From Actinomycetes bacterium (GTDB lineage: Bacteria; Actinomycetota; Acidimicrobiia; Acidimicrobiales; RAAP-2), in NCBI GenBank assembly GCA_021810205.1, contig JAJZJC010000015.1, forward strand, positions 1-45,396: a stretch of DNA of 45,396 nt, read 5' to 3'. Of this stretch, positions 24,301-35,242 are shown piece by piece. Below the pieces are notes generated by a model, which saw only the letters and a list, made by a program, of their open reading frames with translations, was not told the origin of the DNA and ran no database searches. A program made the translations under genes and the position numbers. How positions within the stretch are numbered: the stretch's first letter is position 1; every line of letters starts with the position of its first letter.

Positions 24301-25064
24301 CGCTCGCTGCGGCAAGCGTCACCGAGTACGCGCGCACCGCCCTCGCGGCGACGATCCTGCGACGCGCGATCGCCGAGCACGGCGAGCGCCATCGTGGCCC
24401 TCTCCTGCGCCGCGCTACCGACCTCCTCCGCCTCATGACCGATGGAGCGTACGTCGAACTTGCCACCGCGTCAGACGGCGACCGCCAGATCCTCGTCGTC
24501 CAGCGCGAGGGTGGCGAGCACTACCGGGTTGCACAGCTGAGCGACGGCACGAGGGACCAGCTGTACCTCGCGCTCCGGCTGGCGGGGATCGAGCACCAGC
24601 TGCGCGAGTCGGTCGAGCCCATGCCGGTCGTCCTCGACGACGTGCTCGTCCACTTCGACGACGGGCGCGCCGCGGCGGCCATCCGGGCGCTCGGCGCGTT
24701 GGGCGAACGGACGCAGGTGCTGCTCTTCACGCACCACGAGCGGGTGGTGGAGACCGTCGAGCGCGAAGCCGGCCCGACTGCCTGCGCCGTCGTCCGTCTT
24801 TCCCCCAGACGCCATGAGGGACGCGCGCACGCTGGCGACGGGTCGGGTCCAAAGGTCTCCTCGGCCGAAGAACGCGTCCTCGCAGTGCTCCGTGCCGCGG
24901 GTGGACGGAGCCTCGGCAAAGCCGAGGTGATGGCGATGAGCGGCGTACCTGCCTCGACGTGGCCGGCGGTCATCCGGGCGCTCGTCCGCCGAGGCTCGCT
25001 CGTCCAAGAAGGAGAGCGCCGAGGCGCCCGCTACCGCCTCGGTGCGACCGAGCTACCCACCTGA
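21342..25064 (+). CDS. YhaN-like SMC/Rad50-type ATPase with C-terminal winged helix
   Basis: 1240 residues. The N-terminal ATPase lobe has Walker A FGPNEAGKST (residues 32-41). A long Ala/Arg/Glu-rich coiled-coil region fills roughly residues 190-1010. The C-terminal lobe has the ABC signature QLSDGTRDQLYLALRLAG (near 1064), Walker B PVVLDDVLVHFDD (near 1094) and the switch His (LLFTHHERV). It is the expected partner of the preceding nuclease. Unusually, about 70 residues follow the ATPase (from near 1172) and form a clear winged-helix domain: MSGVPASTWPAVIRALVRRG then a wing GERRGARYRL. Its last 12 bases overlap the convergent kinase gene. Confidence 0.88.
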   Translation: MRVERLELDAYGHYQGTILDLSCPEHGITVLFGPNEAGKSTARRALVAALFGIDRDTPDAHRHGLYGLRIGATLRAADGTELGIVRRGVSGLERADGAPLDEADIDRFRGGVAKLAYGRLFAVDHEELRRGSESLLEADGEIGRLVFGASLGSGSVSAVLARLDERAGTLYRDRGSAQRIPKALKAFQEGMKQARTARVRAREWDRLRQDVELATRRVQKARADFTAAQADQRRVGRLKAAKPLVDRRRRLQRDLEELGPVPSPDWAARAQEAAAAYRRARDAYDRATGTRTRLAAEVERIVVPAAVLDRADAIDGLVRGTDRYATDLEHLPKRRAEHEQARQAVHEQLERLGKATDDGAVVAESDLIELERLARQFSALETAERAAVTEVDRAEETVGQLRARFAALKEPVDIAPLARALDRARAKLDAARMLPAQRAEVRATAAELDGAAARLGLGSLDRSGIESLVVPASTDIEDERARRGHHRFRKETLDAERHRVESDAGALERELEKMATATPDPERVSAARAHRDAGWRRVRAGAEGGAPDLASADGRAVLDAYEEAVARADEAADERYASADAIAKVEQLRAQKSDVEHKLAMLAAQAAELARADAAASAAWDARWSAIGVVAGTPEAMAQWLADERDLVAGIGRWRRDEAKLAAAAGEIDQHQAALRAALDAVGERSTAPELEDLVAHGTAVVQAAHQDAQTRRALEAELTAAEREVPRREAELASRRDALDSWRRSWEVATRSVGVAASMSTEAALVAVGGHRDLAAARREAGTLARRIAGIERDCRAYEARVAQVAAIFGIDGRTPRRAVAELERELRAAEQAQQRRQTVEEHLAEVDETWHAALGAMDAASRTLDSLRAEAAIACDEDRRLDEGIDDHVERASRAALLRAELKSTENLLVEQGGAEDIDELESDVLGAGDALDGELAALSSTVDALQDELEAANQELAEAKKAFAAVSDAARAADLEQDAQADFALAAASVTEYARTALAATILRRAIAEHGERHRGPLLRRATDLLRLMTDGAYVELATASDGDRQILVVQREGGEHYRVAQLSDGTRDQLYLALRLAGIEHQLRESVEPMPVVLDDVLVHFDDGRAAAAIRALGALGERTQVLLFTHHERVVETVEREAGPTACAVVRLSPRRHEGRAHAGDGSGPKVSSAEERVLAVLRAAGGRSLGKAEVMAMSGVPASTWPAVIRALVRRGSLVQEGERRGARYRLGATELPT

Positions 25065-27065
25065 GCCCTTGGAGCCCCCGCCCTTCTGGCTGCCGGGCTT
25101 CTCGGTGTAGAGCGTCACCACGGAGCCGATCTTCGCCTTCTGGCCGGCGAGCGGCACCGAGGTGAAGACCTGCCCTGTCCCCGGCCCGTAGACCGCGCCG
25201 ACTGTGAGCCCGGCATGTTGGACGATCGCCGTGGCCTTGGAGACTGTGAGGCCCACGACTGTGGGCATGGTCACCTCCGAGGGACCCTTGGAGACGGTGA
25301 CCGTGACCGTCGAGCCAGCTGACACGGTCTGGCCCGTCCCCGGTGTCGTCGAGATCACCTGCCCCGCCTGCACTGTTGTCGAGTACACGAGGGCCTCACG
25401 GGGCTGCAGCCCGTCGTTGGCCAACGTGGCGTCCACCGTTGTCCAGCTCTGCCCGGCGTAGTCGGCCAGGGTGACCGGGGGCTTGCCTTCCGAGACGGTC
25501 AGCTTGAGAACCGCACCGTAGGGCGCCGTGCTCGGGTCGAGCGCGCCGCCGTAGGACCAGCTGATGACTTCCCCCTGGGGCACTGTCACCGAGTACTGGG
25601 ACACGGCCGGGCATTGGGCCCTGAGGTGCGCCTCGGCGAGCAGCTGCGTGGCGACCGAGCAGTTGAGGCGTGCCAGCGCGGAGGGGACGATGACCGACGG
25701 CGGACCCTTCGAGGGGAGGATGGTGACCTTGGTGTGCTCCTTGCGCACCGTCCCGGGCCGAGGGCTCTCACTGATGACGTGGCCGGCCTTGACCGTCGTG
25801 GAATGGACGGCAGGGGCGACCTGGATCACGAAGTGGTCGGCCTGGAGGGTGCGCCGAGCGGTGGTGAGGGAGTCGTCGACGACTGATGGCACCGGGTGGC
25901 TGGGCGTGAACAGGTGCGTGCGCACCGCGTAGACGGCACCTGCGGCCAGGATGCAGGCGACGAGCACCGCGACCGCCAGGACCCACGGCCAGCGCCTGCG
26001 GGCCGTCCGGCGCGGAGCAGAGAAGGCGGCGTAGCGTTCGGCAGCGGCCGCCGGGCTCGAGGGCGTCAGCTCGCCGACGTCGGCAAGCAGGCCAGCGCCG
26101 AGCCCCGCAGCGAGCGCGGTGGTGGCGCTCAGCGAGATGGTCGCCTGGCGCTCGTCCACGGGCTCTCCCATCCCGAGCGGGCCGAGCGCCGATTCTCCGA
26201 GCGGGGCGCGCCGCACCAGCGGCAGCGGCGCGGCCGCAGGAAGCTGGTCGGCGACCGCCCGCAGGCGCTGGGCGAGCGCTGCCGCGTCCGGGCGGGAGCC
26301 GATATCGGGGTGGGCGGCGGCGGCCAGCACCTCGCCGAGAGGTCCGAGCGCCGCGTGCGTCGGGAGGGGTGCGCCGATGCGTGCCTGGAGGGTGTCGAGC
26401 AGCGAGCCCTTGGCGAACGGCACCGTCCCGGTCACCGCCTCGTAGAGGACGAGCGCGAGCGAGTAGACGTCTGACCGCCCGTCGAGGGGCCGGCCCTGCG
26501 CTTGCTCGGGTGACGCATAGCGGGCGGTCCCGAGCATGGTGCCGCCCGACTCGGTGAGCGCAGAGGTGGCCGACAGCGCCCGGGCGACGCCGAAATCGGC
26601 CACCCGGACCCGTCCCTCTTCGTCGAAGAGGAGATTGGCGGGCTTCACGTCACGGTGCACGATGCCGCGCCCGTGGGCGTACGCCAGGCCCTCCGCCGCC
26701 TGTGAGCCCATGCGCGCGGCCTGAGCGGGTGAGAGCTGCTCCTCGCGTCCGAGCATGTCGAAGAGGCTGCCGCCCTCGAGGTACTCGAGCACCAGGTACG
26801 GGCCGCCTGTGCCCTCTCCCCAGTCGAAGACCTGCAGGACGTTGGGGTGGTTCATCGCCGCGACCGATCGGGCCTCGGCGCGGAAGCGGCGCAGGAAGGT
26901 CTCGTCGCGCGCCAGCGCAGGCTGAAGGACCTTCACGGCCACGCGCCGCCGCAACACCAAGTCCTCGGCAAGGAAGACGTGGGCAGAGGCGCCGGATCCG
27001 AGCGCCGCCACCAGCTGGTAGCGGTTCCCGAGCACCCGGCCGACGGGGTCCGAGATGATGGACAT
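25053..27065 (-). CDS. Transmembrane Ser/Thr kinase with four PASTA domains (PknB-type)
   Basis: 670 residues. The kinase domain shows LGSGASAHVF, the ATP lysine K45, HRDVKPAN (D139) and DFG (157-159), followed by an activation loop rich in Ser/Thr. A juxtamembrane linker leads to one membrane helix (about 359-381) and four PASTA repeats outside the cell (about 391-665), ending in a Gly/Lys/Ser tail. PASTA kinases sense muropeptides or lipid II and control growth and division. The second PASTA repeat has two Cys that could form a disulfide. The ATG at 27065 is seven bases after a TACAGT box; an ATG 11 codons upstream is the alternative. Confidence 0.92.
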   Translation of the reverse strand: MSIISDPVGRVLGNRYQLVAALGSGASAHVFLAEDLVLRRRVAVKVLQPALARDETFLRRFRAEARSVAAMNHPNVLQVFDWGEGTGGPYLVLEYLEGGSLFDMLGREEQLSPAQAARMGSQAAEGLAYAHGRGIVHRDVKPANLLFDEEGRVRVADFGVARALSATSALTESGGTMLGTARYASPEQAQGRPLDGRSDVYSLALVLYEAVTGTVPFAKGSLLDTLQARIGAPLPTHAALGPLGEVLAAAAHPDIGSRPDAAALAQRLRAVADQLPAAAPLPLVRRAPLGESALGPLGMGEPVDERQATISLSATTALAAGLGAGLLADVGELTPSSPAAAAERYAAFSAPRRTARRRWPWVLAVAVLVACILAAGAVYAVRTHLFTPSHPVPSVVDDSLTTARRTLQADHFVIQVAPAVHSTTVKAGHVISESPRPGTVRKEHTKVTILPSKGPPSVIVPSALARLNCSVATQLLAEAHLRAQCPAVSQYSVTVPQGEVISWSYGGALDPSTAPYGAVLKLTVSEGKPPVTLADYAGQSWTTVDATLANDGLQPREALVYSTTVQAGQVISTTPGTGQTVSAGSTVTVTVSKGPSEVTMPTVVGLTVSKATAIVQHAGLTVGAVYGPGTGQVFTSVPLAGQKAKIGSVVTLYTEKPGSQKGGGSKGSGG

Positions 27066-27072
27066 GGTTGCG

Positions 27073-27078
27073 ACTGTA
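27073..27078 (-). promoter_or_regulatory. -10 box TACAGT of the PASTA kinase; leaderless start
   Basis: TACAGT (27078-27073) stands seven bases before the ATG at 27065, as at ilvD. It indicates that the kinase can be transcribed separately from ligA. Confidence 0.45.
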
Positions 27079-27159
27079 AGGCTACTGGCGTACGCCAAGG
27101 AGACGGGGGACCAACGCCGGCTGGCACCTCGTCGGGGTCCCGGCGGCGGCCGAGCGCCC

Positions 27160-30356
<3,197 letters not shown>

Positions 30357-30371
30357 GCCGACGCCGGCCCC

Positions 30372-31589
30372 TCAAGCCCGCAGGCGGGCGACCGCCTCGG
30401 GCACGACCGCGAGCGCTCGCTCGACGTCCGCCGCGCTCGAGGTATATCCGAGGCTGAAGCGGATCGCGCCGTTCGCCACGTTCGCCGGCACGCCCATCGC
30501 ACAGAGCACGTGGCTCGCCTCCAGCGCGCCGCTCGCGCACGCCGCACCTCCCGAGACGCACACACCGGCCTCGTCGAGGAGCAGGACGAGCTCCTGGCGG
30601 TCGACGCCCTCGAAGCACAGATGGCAGTGCCCCGGGAGGACGTGCTTGCGGTCTGCCGCTTCGGTGACCGAAGGGACCGCGGCCACGATGCCGTCGGCCA
30701 GCCGGTCGCGCAGCGCTGCGACACGGAGGCTCTCTTCCTCTCGTTCGGCCGCCGACACGGCAAGGGCGGCGGCGAGCCCGACGGCGCCCGCGACATCGTG
30801 CGTGCCGCCGCGCCGGTCGCGCTCCTGCCCGCCGCCGACGAGGATCGGGTCCAGCACGGTGTCGCCGCGGACCACGAGCGCGCCCGCGCCTTTCGGGCCA
30901 CCGAGCTTGTGGGCGGAGATGGACACGAGGTCGGCCCCGGCGGCGGCCGTCGCCAGCTCGAGCCACGGTGCGGCCTGCACCGCATCGGTGTGCACGACGG
31001 CTGCCGGAGCGAGCGCCCGCACCAGCGGGACCACCGCTGTGAGGGGCTGGACGGTCCCGACCTCGTTGTTGGCGAGCATCACGCTGACGAGCGCCACGTC
31101 GGGGTCGAGAAGCTCGGCGAGGCGGTCGAGGTCGATCACGCCCGCCGCGTCCACGCCGGCACGCACGTGGTCGACGCCCGCGAGGCGGGCCGCGGCCACA
31201 CGGCAGGGCCCCAGGACCGCCTCGTGCTCGATCGCCGAAGCGACGAGGACGGCCGCGGACCCCTCCCGGGCGCGTGCCGCAGCGCTCGCGACGCCGAAGA
31301 CGGCGAGATTGTCGGCCTCCGTGCCGCCCGAGGTGAAGACGATCTCGCCCGGGGCCGCGCCGACGAGCGCGGCGACCTGGTCGCGCGCCTCTTCGAGCGC
31401 CTGACGGGCCGCGCGCGCCTGGCGGTGGCTCCCCGACGCGTGGCCGAAGACCTCGCGTGCGAAGGGCGCCATCGCGGCAACCACCTCAGGGCGCATCGGC
31501 GTGGACGCCGCGTGGTCGAGGTAGGTGAGGGGCGGATCCCCGCGCGAAGGAGCCCTGCTCGGGCTCTCGGTACCGGCCGCGTCACTCAC
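30372..31589 (-). CDS. Cysteine desulfurase (IscS/NifS family)
   Basis: 405 residues, PLP fold type I. It mobilises sulfur from cysteine as an enzyme persulfide. The N-terminus reads YLDHAASTPMRPEV; the PLP lysine is K228 in SAHKLGGPKG; the catalytic cysteine is C351 in GGAACASGALE, in the longer loop that marks IscS-type (group I) enzymes. The GTG at 31589 overlaps the aldehyde dehydrogenase end by eight bases (GTGAGTGA). The position before mnmA suggests a tRNA-thiolation role, and possibly Fe-S assembly. Confidence 0.92.
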   Translation of the reverse strand: MSDAAGTESPSRAPSRGDPPLTYLDHAASTPMRPEVVAAMAPFAREVFGHASGSHRQARAARQALEEARDQVAALVGAAPGEIVFTSGGTEADNLAVFGVASAAARAREGSAAVLVASAIEHEAVLGPCRVAAARLAGVDHVRAGVDAAGVIDLDRLAELLDPDVALVSVMLANNEVGTVQPLTAVVPLVRALAPAAVVHTDAVQAAPWLELATAAAGADLVSISAHKLGGPKGAGALVVRGDTVLDPILVGGGQERDRRGGTHDVAGAVGLAAALAVSAAEREEESLRVAALRDRLADGIVAAVPSVTEAADRKHVLPGHCHLCFEGVDRQELVLLLDEAGVCVSGGAACASGALEASHVLCAMGVPANVANGAIRFSLGYTSSAADVERALAVVPEAVARLRA

Positions 31590-32979
31590 TCGCGGTCTTC
31601 CCCGACGGCACGCTCCCGCCATCGGGGGCGGCGCGGACGGACTTCGCGTTGCAGAACTCCTTCATGCCCATGTCGCTGAGCTCGCGGCCGTACCCCGACC
31701 GTTTGATGCCGCCGAAAGGCAGGTCCGGTGAGGACGCCACCATGGTGTTCACGAACACCTGCCCGGCGTCGATACCGGCGACGAGCTGGGCGCGCTCCGC
31801 CTCGTCGTTCGTCCAGATGCTCGACCCGAGCCCGTACTGGGTGCGGTTCGCCACCCGGATCGCGTCGTCGATGGAGGAGACCCGCTCGACGGTCGCGACC
31901 GGACCGAACACCTCCTCTTGGAGCACCCGCATCTCGGTCGTGACGTCCAAGAGCACGGTCGGCAGGTAGTAGCTGCCCGGACCGTCGGGGGCCACGCCCC
32001 CGCAGGCCACCGTGGCGCCCTTGTCTCGGGCGTCGTCGACCTGGGAGGCGATCTCCTTTCGCTGCGAGTCGGAGACCAGCGGGCCGACGTCGGTGGCGGG
32101 GTCCATCGGGTCCCCGACGCGCAGCGCCGCCATCTTCGAGATGAACCGGTCGATCCACTCCTCGTAGACGGACTCGTGCACGATGAAGCGCTTGGCGGCG
32201 ATGCAGGACTGGCCGTTGTTCTGCACGCGTGCGGTGACGGCGACGGAGGCCGATCGTTCGAGGTCTGCTGACGGCATGACGACGAAGGGGTCGGAGCCGC
32301 CGAGCTCGAGCACGCACTTCTTCAGCACCCTGCCGGCCGCCTCGGCCACCGCCATGCCCGCACGCTCGCTGCCGGTGAGGGTCACGGCCCGGATGCGTTC
32401 GTCGGCGATCACGTCGGCGACCCCGTCGGCAGCGATGAGCAGCGTCGTGAACGCGCCCTCGGGGTAGCCGGCGCGCCGGAAGAGGTCTTCGATGTACAGC
32501 GCGGTCTGCGGCACGTTCGCGGCGTGCTTGAGCACCCCGACGTTGCCCGCCATGAGGCCGGGAGCAGCGAAGCGGACCACCTGCCAGAGCGGGAAGTTCC
32601 ACGGCATCACCGCCAGCACGGGCCCGAGTGGGTCGTAGCGAACGTAGCTGTGCTCGTCGATACGGATGTCGGCGAGCAAGGCGGCGGCGTTCTCGGCGTA
32701 CCAGCGGAGTCCGAGGGCGCACTTGGAGACCTCTGCCTTCGCCGAGGAGAAGGTCTTGCCCATCTCGGTCGTGAGGACCCTGGCGACGTCGGGGTTCTCC
32801 GCGTCGAGCAGGTCCGCCGCCGAGCGCATGAGCCTCGACCTGTCGTCGAGACCCATTCGCCGCATCACCTCGAAGCCGGCGACCGCTCTGTCCAAGCGCT
32901 CGTCGACCTCCTCGCTGCTATGGGGGTCGAAGGTCTTCTCCACCTCGCCGGTCGCCGGATTCGTCGTCGCAAAGGCCAT
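31582..32979 (-). CDS. NAD(P)-dependent aldehyde dehydrogenase (succinate-semialdehyde-type)
   Basis: 465 residues. The catalytic Glu lies in [11 protein letters not shown], the Cys in [11 protein letters not shown], and the Asn in MPWNFPLWQ. The sequence LELGGSDPF and the short N-terminus are typical of the GabD1/YneI-like succinate-semialdehyde dehydrogenases of actinobacteria, so that substrate is likely. The start ATG at 32979 gives the family N-terminus ([14 protein letters not shown]) and stands six bases after a weak GAGAAT box. Its end overlaps the desulfurase start. Confidence 0.9.
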   Translation of the reverse strand: MAFATTNPATGEVEKTFDPHSSEEVDERLDRAVAGFEVMRRMGLDDRSRLMRSAADLLDAENPDVARVLTTEMGKTFSSAKAEVSKCALGLRWYAENAAALLADIRIDEHSYVRYDPLGPVLAVMPWNFPLWQVVRFAAPGLMAGNVGVLKHAANVPQTALYIEDLFRRAGYPEGAFTTLLIAADGVADVIADERIRAVTLTGSERAGMAVAEAAGRVLKKCVLELGGSDPFVVMPSADLERSASVAVTARVQNNGQSCIAAKRFIVHESVYEEWIDRFISKMAALRVGDPMDPATDVGPLVSDSQRKEIASQVDDARDKGATVACGGVAPDGPGSYYLPTVLLDVTTEMRVLQEEVFGPVATVERVSSIDDAIRVANRTQYGLGSSIWTNDEAERAQLVAGIDAGQVFVNTMVASSPDLPFGGIKRSGYGRELSDMGMKEFCNAKSVRAAPDGGSVPSGKTASE

Positions 32980-32985
32980 GGGCAC

Positions 32986-32991
32986 ATTCTC
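32986..32991 (-). promoter_or_regulatory. -10-like GAGAAT before the aldehyde dehydrogenase
   Basis: GAGAAT (32991-32986) lies six bases before the ATG; it matches four of six consensus bases. Weak, but its spacing fits the leaderless pattern. Confidence 0.3.
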
Positions 32992-33004
32992 GCGTGCCTG
33001 CCCG

Positions 33005-33010
33005 TATCCT
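33005..33010 (+). promoter_or_regulatory. -10 box TATCCT before the sirtuin gene
   Basis: TATCCT fits TANNNT and lies nine bases before the ATG at 33020, giving at most a two- or three-base leader. No ribosome binding site is visible. Confidence 0.4.
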
Positions 33011-33019
33011 GCGACCACG

Positions 33020-33781
33020 ATGGGCGAGCACGACGACGACGCACTCGCCGCCGCTCGGCGCCTGGTCGGAGCGGCGCGCCGGATCGTGGCGCTCACCGGC
33101 GCAGGCATCTCGACCGGCTCGGGGATCCCGGACTTCAGGGGACCGCAGGGGGTGTGGACCGAGGACCCCGCCGCCGAGCGGCTCTCGACCCTGGATGCCT
33201 ACCTGCGCGATCCCGACGTGCGGCGACGGGCATGGCAAGGGCGTCTGCACTCCCCGGCGTGGACCGCCGAGCCCGGGGCCGGGCACCGGGCGCTCGCCGC
33301 GCTCGAGCGTCGCGGGGTGATGGCACTGCTCGTGACCCAGAACATCGACGGCCTCCACCAGCGGGCAGGCAGCCGAAACGTGGTCGAGATCCATGGGACG
33401 TTGCGCGAGGTCGAGTGCATGGCGTGCGGCGCCCGTACGCCCGCCTCTTCGACCCTCGACCGGGTGCGCGGAGGGGAAGAGGACCCGCACTGTCTCGCCT
33501 GCGGCGGGATCTTGAAGTCGGCGACGATCAGCTTCGGCCAGTCGCTGGTCGCGGCCGACCTTGCCCGCGCGCAGGTCGCGGCCCGCAGCTGCGACCTCTT
33601 GCTCGCGGTGGGGACGACGCTCGGCGTCTACCCGGCGGCGGGCCTCGTGCCCATCGCCTCGGCGCACGGATCCCCCGTCGTGATCGTGAATGCCCAGCCC
33701 ACGCCGTTCGACGCCATCGCCGCCGCCGTCGTGCGCACCCCGATCACAGCGGCGCTCCCGGCGATCATCGGCGCACCCTAG
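33020..33781 (+). CDS. Sir2-family NAD-dependent protein deacylase (sirtuin)
   Basis: 253 residues, a single sirtuin catalytic domain. NAD-binding motifs [15 protein letters not shown] and [12 protein letters not shown], the catalytic H125 in EIHGT, and the four zinc cysteines (C133, C136, C158, C161) are all present. Sirtuins remove acetyl or other acyl groups from lysines, often on acyl-CoA-metabolising enzymes. It is divergent from the aldehyde dehydrogenase. Its stop overlaps the 3' end of the convergent amidase-like gene by four bases. Confidence 0.92.
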   Translation: MGEHDDDALAAARRLVGAARRIVALTGAGISTGSGIPDFRGPQGVWTEDPAAERLSTLDAYLRDPDVRRRAWQGRLHSPAWTAEPGAGHRALAALERRGVMALLVTQNIDGLHQRAGSRNVVEIHGTLREVECMACGARTPASSTLDRVRGGEEDPHCLACGGILKSATISFGQSLVAADLARAQVAARSCDLLLAVGTTLGVYPAAGLVPIASAHGSPVVIVNAQPTPFDAIAAAVVRTPITAALPAIIGAP

Positions 33782-34761
33782 CCGGCGAAGTACTGCTCGA
33801 TCGCCTTCGCCATCCCTTGCGCGATGGCCTGGTGGCCAGCAGAGCTGTTCGCGATCGAGCCCTCGAAGGGATCGGTGAGGAACAGTGGTTCGACGAGGGC
33901 GCCCGGCATCTCGCTCGGGGTTGTGAACCAACCGGGGAGCGACGGTCCGAGCAGGATGAGATGGTTGTAGCCCGCGGCGGTTGTTGTGAGGGGCTCGCCA
34001 CCCAGTGTTGTGTCGGGCTGGACCCCGTCGTTGGGAATCTGCCAGCCGTGGGCGTTCATCGACGACACCACGTCAGCCTGGACGAGCGTCGCCAGCCGAT
34101 GGCTCTTCGCCGCGAATCTCCGGTACGGATCCCACGCGGTGAGGCAGCCGGCGTTCGAGGGTGATGCGCCCGCGTCCATGTAGATCCCGAGCAGCACTGT
34201 CGCCGTCGCGTCGTTCGCGCACTGGTCACGTGCGGCCACGTCCGCGACGGCGCCTGCGGGCGAGAGCACCGACCCTGTCATGTCGGCAGGCGTGAGACGC
34301 ACCACCGTGTTCGACGCGATGCGAGACAGCACGACGCGAAAGCCCGCGGCACGAAGGATCGTGGAGGTCTCGAGCGCGATGGCCAGGTTCTCTCCGTCTT
34401 CGTAGATGACGGCGCCTGCCTCGGTCACACCTGCGCCGCCGGGATCGACGCCACCATGACCAGGATCGATGAACACGGTGTGGTGGTTGTCACCGGCAGT
34501 CGGCGCGAACGATACACACGCGCCCGTCGCGAATGCGCCTGGGTCGATCGGCACGCCACCTGCGCCAGCCGCGGCGCCAGACGAGGCACCGGCGACTGGG
34601 GTGCGGGCTCCCGGGTGCGTCGTGCCCGTGCCGCCCGTGTCGACGACGGCGAGCACGACCACGGCGGCGAGCGCGGCGAGCGCGCCAAAGGTGACCACCC
34701 GAATGCGACGCACCGTAGGCGTGGCTCGATCTCCCTCCTCAGCCACCCCTGCGCGTCGCAC
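33778..34761 (-). CDS. N-acetylmuramoyl-L-alanine amidase-like protein with altered zinc site
   Basis: 327 residues. A signal-anchor helix (about residues 20-41) and an Ala/Gly/Thr-rich linker precede an Amidase_3 domain. H102 in FIDPGHGG, a Glu in [11 protein letters not shown] and the catalytic-type Glu in [11 protein letters not shown] are conserved. The third zinc ligand, normally the His of a SIHAN-type motif, is Tyr (Y194 in [10 protein letters not shown]). The enzyme may be inactive, use another ligand, or act as a binding or activator protein. The GTG at 34761 lies eight bases after a TACCGT box. It may act on peptidoglycan outside the membrane. Confidence 0.8.
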   Translation of the reverse strand: MRRAGVAEEGDRATPTVRRIRVVTFGALAALAAVVVLAVVDTGGTGTTHPGARTPVAGASSGAAAGAGGVPIDPGAFATGACVSFAPTAGDNHHTVFIDPGHGGVDPGGAGVTEAGAVIYEDGENLAIALETSTILRAAGFRVVLSRIASNTVVRLTPADMTGSVLSPAGAVADVAARDQCANDATATVLLGIYMDAGASPSNAGCLTAWDPYRRFAAKSHRLATLVQADVVSSMNAHGWQIPNDGVQPDTTLGGEPLTTTAAGYNHLILLGPSLPGWFTTPSEMPGALVEPLFLTDPFEGSIANSSAGHQAIAQGMAKAIEQYFAG

Positions 34762-34769
34762 CGCCTGCG

Positions 34770-34775
34770 ACGGTA
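34770..34775 (-). promoter_or_regulatory. -10 box TACCGT before the amidase-like gene
   Basis: TACCGT (34775-34770) stands eight bases before the GTG at 34761 and supports that start over a GTG five codons inside. Confidence 0.4.
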
Positions 34776-34863
34776 GTGCGGGCGTCGTCGAGGAGCAGGT
34801 CCACGCCGTCGGCCAGTGCCGGCGACGCTTCCTCGCTCATAGAAGTCACCGACGCCGCCGGGG

Positions 34864-34951
34864 CCCGGGCGTCCCAAATGGCCCGGGCGTCCCAAATGGG
34901 CCGGGCGCCCCAAATGGCCCGGGCGTCCCAAATGGCCCGGGCGTCCCAAAG
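34864..34951. repeat. 18-bp tandem repeat, five copies
   Basis: The unit CCCGGGCGTCCCAAATGG repeats at 34864, 34882, 34900, 34918 and 34936. Copy 3 differs at two positions and the last copy is truncated. Since 18 is a multiple of three, reading frames through it stay open and give six-residue repeats such as GPGVPN, GRPGHL or DARAIW, so open frames here are not evidence of coding. Each unit carries the palindrome CCCGGG (GCCGGG in copy 3). It lies between the amidase-like gene and the small gene at 34986. Confidence 0.95.
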
Positions 34952-34985
34952 AGAAGGCACGTGGGGCCGGCACGCCCGCGCCGCG

Positions 34986-35093
34986 TCAGCTCCTCTTGCG
35001 CCGAGGCTTCAGGGCGAACCACCAGATACTGGCCATCGTGCCGACGATGCCTGTCACGGCGTCCGCCCGCTTCACGAGCTTGTGCTTCCCCAT
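34986..35093 (-). CDS. 35-residue basic membrane-type small protein
   Basis: The protein begins MGKHKLVKRADAVTG, continues through a hydrophobic stretch containing GTMASIWWFAL, and ends in a basic tail (KPRRKRS). This looks like one short membrane segment with positive ends. A TAGGGT box (35106-35101) stands seven bases before the ATG, the same leaderless geometry as larger genes here, which is the main reason to accept it. No family recognised. It follows the 18-bp repeat on the opposite side from the amidase gene. Confidence 0.5.
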   Translation of the reverse strand: MGKHKLVKRADAVTGIVGTMASIWWFALKPRRKRS

Positions 35094-35100
35094 TGGGTGG

Positions 35101-35106
35101 ACCCTA
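35101..35106 (-). promoter_or_regulatory. -10 box TAGGGT of the small gene at 35093
   Basis: TAGGGT is followed by seven bases and the ATG. It fits TANNNT and the spacing found at ilvD, the kinase and the peroxidase. Confidence 0.4.
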
Positions 35107-35242
35107 GTGCCCGACGGGAGCCCCCGCGCGGGCGCCGACCCTCAGACGAGGGGCGCCGCATGGCGCAGGGATCGCCGTGCAGCGATCGCCGTTCCGAGTA
35201 CCGCGCAGGGGGGCGCGGTGCTCGGCGGCCGCGGGCCGCGGG

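Noticed and set aside
34739-34840. A 33-residue minus-strand frame beginning MSEEASPALADG just before the amidase-like gene.
   Set aside because: It overlaps the amidase start and promoter, has no ribosome binding site or -10 box of its own, and its upstream part runs into the tandem repeat.
34864-34951. The tandem repeat as a CRISPR array.
   Set aside because: Units of 18 bp follow each other directly with no spacers, and no cas genes are nearby.
34861-34960. Collagen-like or elastin-like peptides (GPGVPN, GRPGHL) read through the 18-bp repeat.
   Set aside because: Most frames stay open because the unit is a multiple of three, and none has a credible start signal, so coding is not supported.
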